From: Fimbriimonadia bacterium
GTDB lineage: Bacteria > Armatimonadota > Fimbriimonadia > Fimbriimonadales > Fimbriimonadaceae
DNA length: 6,075 nt
Direction of reading: 5' to 3'
NCBI GenBank assembly: GCA_029824495.1
Contig: JALGXY010000007.1
Location: 1 to 6,075 of the forward strand
Part shown: one piece after another, positions 1 through 6,075 of the stretch
Layout: every line of letters begins with the position of its first letter
How positions within the stretch are numbered: position 1 is the stretch's first letter
Notes under the pieces: generated by a model
Told to the model about the DNA's origin: nothing
Seen by the model: only the letters and a program-made list of their open reading frames with translations
Database searches by the model: none
Made by a program: the position numbers and the translations under genes

Positions 1-411
1 TGCTTTGACTCCTCCAGGAGAGTCGGGTCTGCCTTTTTGGCGCTGATCTCAAGAGCAGCGAAGGGATCGAGCACTTCTGTCGTGATGCCGACAGAGCTGT
101 TCACATAATCGACCAGGCCGTTCATCCTACTTCCGCCGGCACAAAGGAAAACGTTGTCCACGTTTCCGCCCTTGCTTCGGAAGTAGTCGACCGAGCGTCG
201 AATCTCAGCAACAAATTCGTCCAGAACCGATGCGATCGCATTGTAGATCTTCATCGTCTCTTCATCAACATCGGCTGCGGCTGCAGGCTCCGGCACATCT
301 GCCGGCGCTTCTTCCGCTGCAGCAGGCGCGTCGCCCTCTGCTCCAGCATCCGCAAATGGGTTGTAGGGAGCAAAGTCGCCTCCACCAGCAACAGGTGCGC
401 TGGCGGCTGCG
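1..411 (-). pseudogene. pilM: PilM C-terminal part, out of frame with the N-terminal part and partial at the window edge
   Basis: Reading from 410 leftward gives an open frame of 136 codons to position 3 with no stop. It starts in the second repeat unit (AAASAPVAGGGD) and continues as a low-complexity linker, FAPYNPFADAGAEG followed by an Ala/Pro/Glu-rich run of about 25 residues. Clear PilM C-terminal sequence follows: a helical segment with SVLDEFVAEIRRSVDYFRSK, the adenosine-binding stretch VDNVFLCAGGSRMNGLVDYV (around 153-91), and EVLDPFAALEIS. The RRS-D-(Y/F)-(Y/F)-R and (C/S)-GG-(S/G)-R patterns are hallmarks of PilM and FtsA-like ends. There is no convincing start codon of its own near 410, so it is best read as the displaced 3' half of pilM rather than an independent gene. 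The true C-terminus lies beyond the window. Confidence 0.85.
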
Positions 412-1197
412 TCAGTCGCCTCCACCAGCAACTGGTGCGCTGGCGGCAGCATCGATGATTTTCGCCTTGTTGATCTTAATATCTTCGGCTTCTTCCATCG
501 AAACGTTCAGGCCTTCAGAGATCGCTCGAGTAAAGAGCTCTCCACCAATCGGGACCTGTCGAGGCATCAGAAGCTGACCATCCTCGTACATGTTGATCGC
601 AGTTGTTTTATGACCGATCTCAACGACGCAGACTGTTTTGCCAGCGAGGTCTGCCCTGCCGGACGTAGCCAGCAGCCGGGCCAGAGCAAGCGGCTCTACA
701 TCAAAAGCGGCTGCTTTCTTGCCGGACTTTTTGACGAGCTGGGAAAGATTGCTCACCTTCGAAGGAGGAGCAATAGCCATCACGACATCCACGTTCTGGG
801 CTCCAGCCTCGCTTTCGTAAACTTCGTATGCGCTGACCGGATCGGGCTCCGCAAAAGGAACGTTGCGCGTGATCTCCCAGTCCATGTGCTTTTTGAGCTC
901 GTCCTTGCTCATGGCAGGGACTTCGAGAGTCCGCACCAGCACAGAACCAGTTCCAGCGATTGAGGCGACCACATCGGGAGAGCCTGAACCGGAAGAGGCA
1001 GCAAGCTGCTTGAGGACACTGCTAAGCGCAGCGCCAGCGTCGTCGCTGATCCCCATATGATCAACGGCGCCTTCTGGTGTCTGCGCAATGCCCAAAGCAG
1101 TCACTGCAGGACGGCCGCCCTGTTGACTGATTTCGGCAATCTTGATGAACTGGCTGCCGAAATCGACACCCAGCACTTTATTCAGCTTTTTCGCCAT
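1..1197 (-). CDS. pilM: Type IV pilus assembly protein PilM, whole locus (frame broken at 414, C-terminus beyond the window)
   Basis: This is the full extent of pilM as homology would draw it, joining the two parts described separately: codons 1-261 from 1197 to 415, then 136 codons from 410 to 3 in the frame one base further on. PilM is a cytoplasmic FtsA/actin-like ATP-binding protein that docks on the N-terminal tail of PilN and links the PilN/PilO inner-membrane complex to the pilus motor. The joined product would be at least 398 residues, longer than the roughly 350 usual for PilM, and the excess is an Ala/Pro/Glu-rich linker. All the expected landmarks occur in order across the break: first phosphate loop, second phosphate region, linker, helical segment and glycine-rich adenosine motif. 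Its own promoter and the upstream terminator suggest that it opens an operon, with pilN and pilO expected to the left. Whether the intact product is made depends on the frame break. Confidence 0.85.
375..453 (-). repeat. Two 39-nt coding tandem repeats with one extra base between them
   Basis: Unit 1 is 453-415 and unit 2 is 413-375 on the minus strand, separated by a single T at 414 (A on the plus strand). Each unit translates to DAAASAPVAGGGD. They differ at three bases only (451/411, 448/408 and 433/393), all third codon positions and all silent: GAT/GAC, GCT/GCA and CCA/CCT. The physical period is 40, not divisible by three, and this is what breaks the pilM frame. Removing one base at the junction gives GGGDDAAASAP and restores a continuous PilM. 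Two of the three differences also make unit 1 a better inverted repeat (423-428 with 432-437, and 439-442 with 447-450). Confidence 0.93.
412..1197 (-). CDS. pilM: PilM N-terminal part, 261 codons ending at an early TGA
   Basis: The frame starts with ATG at 1197-1195, directly followed by MAKKLNKVLGVDFGSQ, the usual PilM opening, so the start is secure. Residues 8-23 (VLGVDFGSQFIKIAEI) are the first phosphate-binding loop of the actin/FtsA fold. Residues 75-125 include SVLVRTLEVPAMSKDEL and the MDWEITRNVPFAEP segment, typical of the PilM subdomain that replaces the FtsA 1C domain. Residues 165-173 (FDVEPLALA) and 186-225 (TVCVVEIGHKTTAINMY, then RQVPIGGELFTRAI) form the second phosphate region and a conserved helix. 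The frame ends in AAASAPVAGGGD and TGA at 414-412. A product stopping here lacks the adenosine motif and last subdomain, so it should be inactive as an ATP-binding PilM unless the frame is restored. No signal peptide or membrane segment is seen, as expected for a cytosolic protein. Confidence 0.9.
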   Translation of the reverse strand: MAKKLNKVLGVDFGSQFIKIAEISQQGGRPAVTALGIAQTPEGAVDHMGISDDAGAALSSVLKQLAASSGSGSPDVVASIAGTGSVLVRTLEVPAMSKDELKKHMDWEITRNVPFAEPDPVSAYEVYESEAGAQNVDVVMAIAPPSKVSNLSQLVKKSGKKAAAFDVEPLALARLLATSGRADLAGKTVCVVEIGHKTTAINMYEDGQLLMPRQVPIGGELFTRAISEGLNVSMEEAEDIKINKAKIIDAAASAPVAGGGD

Positions 1198-1201
1198 GAA
1201 G

Positions 1202-1220
1202 CCTTAACCCAATGCCCCCT
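1202..1220 (-). promoter_or_regulatory. Probable weak ribosome binding site of pilM
   Basis: On the minus strand TTAAGG ends at 1202, four bases before the ATG (1197), a short-spaced and weak Shine-Dalgarno match. A better purine run, AGGGGG at 1220-1215, is 17 bases from the ATG, which is too far for normal use. The start itself is fixed by the protein sequence rather than by this site. Confidence 0.4.
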
Positions 1221-1238
1221 GAGGTGAGCGCGAACTAA

Positions 1239-1268
1239 ATGATAGCACTCAAGCACCTCGGCTGTCAA
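1239..1268 (-). promoter_or_regulatory. Sigma-70-type promoter for pilM
   Basis: On the minus strand a perfect -35 TTGACA lies at 1268-1263 and a 5-of-6 -10 TATCAT at 1244-1239, with an 18-bp spacer. The -10 is preceded by TGC (1247-1245), making an extended -10 element. Transcription would begin near 1231-1233, leaving a leader of about 35 nt before the ATG at 1197. It sits downstream of the terminator of the upstream gene, so pilM and whatever follows appear to have an independent, probably constitutive housekeeping promoter. No clear operator was seen nearby. Confidence 0.8.
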
Positions 1269-1332
1269 CCGACAAAGACGGCTGGGTCCACCGAAAAAGA
1301 CGCTATTGAGAGGGTTAAAGGTTTCAAAACAG

Positions 1333-1365
1333 AACAGCCGCTTTCTGAATCTGAAAGCGGCTGTT
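1333..1365 (-). terminator. Rho-independent terminator after the giant gene
   Basis: Arms AACAGCCGCTTTC (1333-1345) and GAAAGCGGCTGTT (1353-1365) pair perfectly over 13 bp around a 7-nt loop. On the minus strand the hairpin begins 26 bases after the TAG of the upstream gene and is followed by CTG and TTTT. On the plus strand the tail is G then TTTTT, a slightly better U tract, so it could stop transcription in both directions, although no plus-strand gene is seen. It separates the giant gene from the pilM promoter. Confidence 0.85.
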
Positions 1366-1390
1366 GTTTTTACCAGGGTGTTCTGCTCGG

Positions 1391-4300
1391 CTAACCGGGC
1401 GGAATCACCGAGAATCTCGGGGCCAGAGTCTGGAAATAGACGTCCGATCCGCCGGATCTTGTGCTGGTCCAGAAGAGCCAGACCAAGCCAGGCCGTCTTG
1501 TCTCAACAGAAGGTCCGTTAAAGTCGATCGAAGACGGGTCGAGGAAGATCCTAAGATCACTCTCGTTTGTTGCCTGTTCGATCGGCACGGTCCGCTCTGC
1601 AGTCTCTTCTACGAGCACCACACGCTCCTGCCGAGTGACAGAACCACCTACGACTGCACCGGTGGTGTCAGCCTGCGTGTAGGTGATGTTGATCAACCGA
1701 TCTTCAGCACCCGACATCAGATAGACCCTGCCGTTGGCCGGATCGACCTGATAGAACCGCTCGAATGCCGGGACCAGGTCCGAGCCTCCGATGCCGCTTG
1801 TCCAGTTGATGCTGAGCTGAGCGATTCCGGCCGCGTCAACCGCAATGGGTGTCGGCAGCTGGACGCCGAAGCGCAGTGTCTTGAAGGACGGGCGGGCGCT
1901 CTGCGATCCATCATTAGATGTTCGAGTCGAAGCCACGAACGTGCGATCCCACCGGATCGGGTCTGTCGGCTGGGCCGGAGCACCTGATTCACGAGCCCAG
2001 TAACTGAGGTCGGTCAGCTTCGTTCGCTGAGAATCTGTCGGGTGAACATAGATGCCGAGAAGTCGGTCATCGAATGCTGAACTGGCTGATCGCGTATTGG
2101 ACGAGCCGCCTGACATTACTGAGATGTAGAACGGTGCGTACCGCACGAAGATCCTGGCGCTGCGAGGAATCACCGCGCCGTCAAACCTGACTGAGCCGGT
2201 GATCGTGTCGAGCGAGACAGTTCCGCCGAAGGGCGTCATGCCTGAGATCGTTCGACCATCTGCACTGACCTGCGCCGTTGCCGGCGCGATCATATTCGTA
2301 CCAGAACCGTCAAGAATCTGAATCGAGGTCGGGCTGGCCACAAAGTCAAGATCGCTCGGGCTCAGCCGCCACATCATGCCAGGAGCCCAGTAGGCGCCGG
2401 TTGTCGTGTCGAGCTGAAGCTCATCGATTCGAGGACCGAACGGCCGCATCGCGCCGAACTCTGAATCCCATGTCTGACCCGGTACGGCGATCGGAAGACC
2501 ATCTGCCCCCGTCGCGAGTCGAGCCATCATCGTCTCGGAGAGGCTTCTGCCTCGACGCCGAGCCGCGAATGTCGTCTCAAGGGAACCTTCAGCATCGGAG
2601 TTTCGATATCGGCGGAGAACCGTTGAAGGTGCTCCCACCCAGTCGAAAGCTCGTCCCATCGGAAGTGACCGCGGCGTCGTGAATCCAGAACCGTTGAAGG
2701 TTGTCCAGTTGATCTGACCTGCAGCGCTCGTATAGGTCGTATACATCACCGTGGCAAGGCCTCCCTGCTGGGTGATGCTTGGCCTCGACTTGAACCCGAA
2801 CTCATCGTAGGGGACGCCGAATTCACCACCAATCGCACCTGTGGAGAGATCAACGTTCGAGATCATGATCTGGCTGACCGACTTTCTGGTGCCCTGCCCA
2901 TCAACTGCTTCCGCTTCACCAAGATAGGCGAGGTAGCGGGTCGACTGAGAAGGCCGCGTTCCTGTGCCTCCTGACAGAGGATCATGAGATCCGGCTGCTG
3001 CGAAGCTGGGGGAGTGGAAGTCTGCCGATCCGGGGACCATAGTGTGATTCGGAACTGAGAACAGCGACAGCGGGCTGCCGGCCGCTGGGACAATCGCCAG
3101 AGGCGTCTGCCAGCGCGAGGCTGAACCAGCAATGAAGTTGTTGAGGTCCCGAATCGGACTCTGGCCAACACTTGAGTTCGGCACGGAGCCGCCCAGTCCG
3201 GTCAGATAGATTCGCCACGTATCGAGATTCGCTTCATCAGCTTCAAGTTTGGTTCGAGCTCCGAATCCAGGCAGGTTTGCCGCATTCAGTCGGTTCGACG
3301 CAAACGCAGTCAGCATCGAGCCTGCGCCGGTTCTAAGAGCGGTCGGCTGTCGATTCTGCCAATAGTGATCCTCATTCCCAACAACAAGCGTGTCGACATT
3401 CGGCGCCGCTTTTGTTGTCGGTCGGTTGGTCATACGGGCTTCGCGAACCGTGAACTTCAGATTCATCGGCGGATCGCTGTACGCTTCCGTATCGTTAGGA
3501 TCAAGAGCTCCACCGGTCTGGCGCGGGCCGAGAGACGGAGTCTCTGGTGTGGCGCCATTGCTGCCAAGCGAGTCTTCAAAGACCCAGATTCGGCGAAGGA
3601 ACTCGCCGCTGGGGGCGCCAAGTGGAGTTGAGACGCCGATTCGTGGGTCTCCAGGCGGATAGGTCACTGCGTTGAGCAGCGTTCCACCGGTGACACCAAG
3701 ATTGACGTTCGGCCTTCGAACTGGGTTGGTGCTGAGCCTTGTCGGTGCAGCATCGCCAGGTCGCGGCTTCTGCAGGATGTTTCTCGCTTCAGGATCCTGT
3801 GATGCTCTGCCCGTGTTTGAGTAGAGCGGATCGAGGCTGGAGAACATATGCAGCGGGCCGTCAAGCCAGCTCAAGTCGTGCAGGCTGGGAGCCAGCAGCT
3901 CGACTGGTCGGAAGATTCGGTTGATGCCGAGTCCTGTTGTTCGATCAAATGCTTTCGCCACACGAACATTCAGCAGGTTCACGTTTCCTTCGTTGTAGAC
4001 AACAAAGTCATCGAACATATTGTCGTGAGCCGAGTTGTATGGCCGGAACGACGAAGTCGGATCCCACGGAGCGATCGGCCCTCGGACACCAGGCAATCCA
4101 GCCGGAGGTCCACCATCGAAGCCGGCGCCAGAAGGCATCGACCCGAGGTCGACTGTCGGCGTTCCGATAGACAATCGTTCGTCTGCCCCGATTCGAATCG
4201 CGTTGGCAAACGTTCGATAGGTGTCTTGTCCTGCAGAGAATCCTGTGCTTCCTGCTTCGACGTAGACCTGCGCATGACCTCTATAGCCGGGCCGAGAAGC

Positions 4301-6075
4301 AGATGGTGCATATGTCGGGCCCGAAGCAGGCTGATATCGCGGGACATCAACCGTCAGATCGAAGAACGTCGACTGTAGAGTTCGGATCATCTGCACTTCG
4401 AATCCAGCTCGAGTGAAGTAGGTCGTCTTGTCTGCTGCTGTCACCAGCGGCATGTTGAGACCAACACCACTAAAGATCGGATTCTGGACTCGTCCGAAAC
4501 TGCTCTTGGCTGCACTCAATCTGCTGCCGTCGATATCCGGATAGTCGATGCTGAGATTGGGCTCCAGGGTCGGCAGATCTTCAAAGCCAGGGTAGGACGC
4601 GCCGGTGTTGGCCGACAGCGGCTTCCACATGTTGCGATCTGTGATCGTACCGTTGGAGATGTTTCGAACCTGCCACGAGTAGTCGTCCGATTCAAGCTTG
4701 ACGTTCTGCAGTCCTCGATTGAGAACCATAAACATCAGACTTCTGTCTCGGACTGTTACGCGCAGTCCGCCGGTCGAACCGTGGGCTACGTCGTCGCCGT
4801 TCAGATTGAAGTTTGGACCAAAGTAGGCGCCAGGCAGCACTACGTTCGTCGATTCCTTGTTCGGGCCAGCCTGACCGCCAGCGTCGATGCCTGGAGAACC
4901 ATTGACGAGGTTGATCGGCAATGTTGCGTCGGTCGAGTCTCCAACAGAGTTCCAAGCGCCGCTTGCCGGTACGTGTCCCACCTCATTAAAGAAGAGGGCG
5001 AGTGGGTTAGCAATTCTGATCTCACCGTTTGTTGCAACCGGACCGAGTGGTACGAGAGCAGACGAGACACTGACGTTGCCGACTGCCCTAGCTCGTAGAG
5101 CAACCGTAGCCAGACCTGGTCGGAGGCCTCGACGGCCTGTCGGCAGGAGCGGCTGTCCAGTCAGAACGAATCGAGAGTTTGCGCCAGGCGGCATGGTCGG
5201 AATGTCATTGACTGGCACCTGTCGTCGAATCTGTCTTCCGCCGATCGTGATGACCACTTCTGCGCGGTAATCCGGAGTCGGAGGTCCGCCAACACCCTGA
5301 CCAGGAGCTCCTGGACCTCTTGCTGCAGGAAGATCGTAGGCAAGGATATAGAGGGTCTCACCAAAGTCGAAGATTCGTCGTGCAATCGACTCGTTTGCTG
5401 CTGCATCGAGAAGATCAGCTCGCGTCAGAGTTCCGTCTCGCAGTTTTGTCGCCAGATCCTTGTGGGATTCGGGCGAGACCAGCAGAATGCGGTTAGAAGA
5501 GAAGATGTTTGAAAGGTCGCTTGAACCTGGATCGTCTTCTGTAAAGTCTCGTGTCCCTGGGACACGGCCCGGAGTGATGAATGATGGATCATCACCATTA
5601 AAGGCGAAGAACTGACCAGATGCGTCGCCGGCATAGAACCAGCAGTACGTATCAGAAGGTCTCCAGCCGCCAACAGCGATGGGCGAGGCAGGACCACCAG
5701 TCATGTTGTACTGGTAGACACGCCGCTCACCAATCGAGTTGGTCTGACCGTTGATCATCACGCCCACGATGCTTCCGGCGTTTGAGGGGATCAGTACACA
5801 CGGGACATTCTGCTGAGGAGTGCCGCTCGTGGTTCGATAAGCTTCGAGGAATACAAAAGTCGGAGCAGCAGATGCGCCGCTAGCAACTTCAACACTCTGC
5901 CAATTCAGAGCGCCAGTGTCTGCCTCAATCGAAGCAACTCGTCCGACCAGATCACAGACGATGATCGTGTCATCGTTTGCAAACGGTCCGGGGGGTCGAA
6001 TCTGTGCAGCGCTGACAAAGGTCGGCCCAGCATTGCCGAACGGTGCAAAGACGCCTGCGGTCGTCAAGCTGGTTC
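1391..6075 (-). CDS. Giant probable secreted or surface protein with propeller-like and Ig/CARDB-like stretches (5' end beyond the window)
   Basis: I do not recognise this as a named family. The frame is open from the right edge to TAG at 1393-1391, giving at least 1,560 residues. The first possible start (TTG at 6067) has no special support, so the true N-terminus and any signal peptide lie outside. Numbering from that TTG: residues 33-56 (DDTIIVCDLVGRVASIEADT, then GALNW) and about 139-158 resemble PQQ-type propeller blades. Residues 270-345 look Ig-like. Residues 633-708 (TPTVDLGSMPSG, later VVYNEGNVNLLNVRV) resemble HYDIN/CARDB-type Ig domains. Residues 1044-1137 and 1526-1551 (WTSTRSGGSDVYFQTL) again look propeller-like. 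There are only three Cys, all before residue 143, about 16 Lys against far more Arg, no membrane helix and no visible C-terminal anchor. This composition suits an exported beta-rich protein. A pilus-linked role (PilY1-like adhesin or tip factor) is a guess from adjacency to pilM alone. Confidence 0.85.
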   Translation of the reverse strand, partial: TSLTTAGVFAPFGNAGPTFVSAAQIRPPGPFANDDTIIVCDLVGRVASIEADTGALNWQSVEVASGASAAPTFVFLEAYRTTSGTPQQNVPCVLIPSNAGSIVGVMINGQTNSIGERRVYQYNMTGGPASPIAVGGWRPSDTYCWFYAGDASGQFFAFNGDDPSFITPGRVPGTRDFTEDDPGSSDLSNIFSSNRILLVSPESHKDLATKLRDGTLTRADLLDAAANESIARRIFDFGETLYILAYDLPAARGPGAPGQGVGGPPTPDYRAEVVITIGGRQIRRQVPVNDIPTMPPGANSRFVLTGQPLLPTGRRGLRPGLATVALRARAVGNVSVSSALVPLGPVATNGEIRIANPLALFFNEVGHVPASGAWNSVGDSTDATLPINLVNGSPGIDAGGQAGPNKESTNVVLPGAYFGPNFNLNGDDVAHGSTGGLRVTVRDRSLMFMVLNRGLQNVKLESDDYSWQVRNISNGTITDRNMWKPLSANTGASYPGFEDLPTLEPNLSIDYPDIDGSRLSAAKSSFGRVQNPIFSGVGLNMPLVTAADKTTYFTRAGFEVQMIRTLQSTFFDLTVDVPRYQPASGPTYAPSASRPGYRGHAQVYVEAGSTGFSAGQDTYRTFANAIRIGADERLSIGTPTVDLGSMPSGAGFDGGPPAGLPGVRGPIAPWDPTSSFRPYNSAHDNMFDDFVVYNEGNVNLLNVRVAKAFDRTTGLGINRIFRPVELLAPSLHDLSWLDGPLHMFSSLDPLYSNTGRASQDPEARNILQKPRPGDAAPTRLSTNPVRRPNVNLGVTGGTLLNAVTYPPGDPRIGVSTPLGAPSGEFLRRIWVFEDSLGSNGATPETPSLGPRQTGGALDPNDTEAYSDPPMNLKFTVREARMTNRPTTKAAPNVDTLVVGNEDHYWQNRQPTALRTGAGSMLTAFASNRLNAANLPGFGARTKLEADEANLDTWRIYLTGLGGSVPNSSVGQSPIRDLNNFIAGSASRWQTPLAIVPAAGSPLSLFSVPNHTMVPGSADFHSPSFAAAGSHDPLSGGTGTRPSQSTRYLAYLGEAEAVDGQGTRKSVSQIMISNVDLSTGAIGGEFGVPYDEFGFKSRPSITQQGGLATVMYTTYTSAAGQINWTTFNGSGFTTPRSLPMGRAFDWVGAPSTVLRRYRNSDAEGSLETTFAARRRGRSLSETMMARLATGADGLPIAVPGQTWDSEFGAMRPFGPRIDELQLDTTTGAYWAPGMMWRLSPSDLDFVASPTSIQILDGSGTNMIAPATAQVSADGRTISGMTPFGGTVSLDTITGSVRFDGAVIPRSARIFVRYAPFYISVMSGGSSNTRSASSAFDDRLLGIYVHPTDSQRTKLTDLSYWARESGAPAQPTDPIRWDRTFVASTRTSNDGSQSARPSFKTLRFGVQLPTPIAVDAAGIAQLSINWTSGIGGSDLVPAFERFYQVDPANGRVYLMSGAEDRLINITYTQADTTGAVVGGSVTRQERVVLVEETAERTVPIEQATNESDLRIFLDPSSIDFNGPSVETRRPGLVWLFWTSTRSGGSDVYFQTLAPRFSVIPPG

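Larger units (their letters stand above)
1198..1390. other. Intergenic region between the giant gene and pilM
   Basis: This 193-bp gap contains the terminator, the pilM promoter and the short pilM leader described separately. Between terminator and -35 (about 1269-1332) nothing else convincing was seen: no riboswitch-like fold, no small gene and no obvious operator. Confidence 0.75.

Noticed and set aside
232..239. GCGATCGC palindrome, like the HIP1 element of cyanobacteria
   Set aside because: I noticed it only once and it falls in ordinary PilM codons; HIP1 needs many copies to be meaningful.
230..1060. Several plus-strand open frames across pilM (e.g. 230-577, 610-963, 863-1060)
   Set aside because: They lie antisense to strongly recognisable PilM coding sequence, have Arg/Ser/Gln-rich shadow-like composition, and show no ribosome site or known domain.
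1331..1370. Terminator for an unseen plus-strand gene
   Set aside because: The plus-strand tail is a slightly better U tract, but no credible plus-strand gene ends nearby; the hairpin fits the minus-strand gene ending at 1391.
1364..1987. Plus-strand open frame of 207 codons at the end of the giant gene
   Set aside because: It is antisense to the long minus-strand frame, rich in Arg, Cys and Ser as shadow frames are, and its start overlaps the terminator hairpin.
3848..4378. Plus-strand open frame of 176 codons inside the giant gene
   Set aside because: It is entirely antisense to a continuous 4.7-kb frame, with a low-complexity Arg/Ser-rich translation and no promoter or family resemblance.
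6065..6067. TTG as the true start of the giant protein
   Set aside because: The frame stays open to the window edge, there is no room to see a ribosome site, and no signal peptide follows, so the gene most likely starts further upstream.

Overview
The window holds parts of two genes, both on the minus strand, so transcription runs from right to left. The first genes read are those at high coordinates. The upstream gene (6075 to 1391) encodes a very large protein of at least 1,560 residues, open at the right edge. It is glycine, proline, serine and arginine rich, nearly lysine-free, and has beta-propeller-like and Ig/CARDB-like stretches; it looks secreted or surface-exposed. A 193-bp intergenic gap follows, carrying a perfect 13-bp hairpin terminator and a strong sigma-70-type promoter (TTGACA, 18 bp, extended -10 TGCTATCAT). 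That promoter drives pilM, the actin-like cytoplasmic platform protein of the type IV pilus machine, which begins at 1197 and runs off the left edge.

The most striking feature is inside pilM. The reading frame stops at 412-414 after 261 codons, and the rest of a clear PilM continues in another frame to position 1. The break lies exactly at the junction of a tandem repeat of two 39-nt units (453-415 and 413-375) separated by one extra base. Both units encode the same 13 residues, DAAASAPVAGGGD, and their three base differences are all silent. The duplication therefore looks old and in-frame, with a single-base event (mutation, sequencing error, or less likely recoding) breaking the frame later.

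The organism is a bacterium of moderate to high GC. The PilM sequence, with an Ala/Pro/Glu-rich linker and a YNPFAD segment ahead of its last subdomain, together with a giant Cys- and Lys-poor secreted-type protein, reminds me of Armatimonadota or Planctomycetota. This is an impression from memory and was not searched. pilN, pilO and other pilus genes would be expected beyond the left edge. The giant gene has its own terminator, so it is probably a separate transcription unit; a role with the pilus is suggested only by adjacency.

No tRNA, rRNA, CRISPR array, insertion sequence or phage feature was seen. The open frames on the plus strand across both genes look like antisense shadows.
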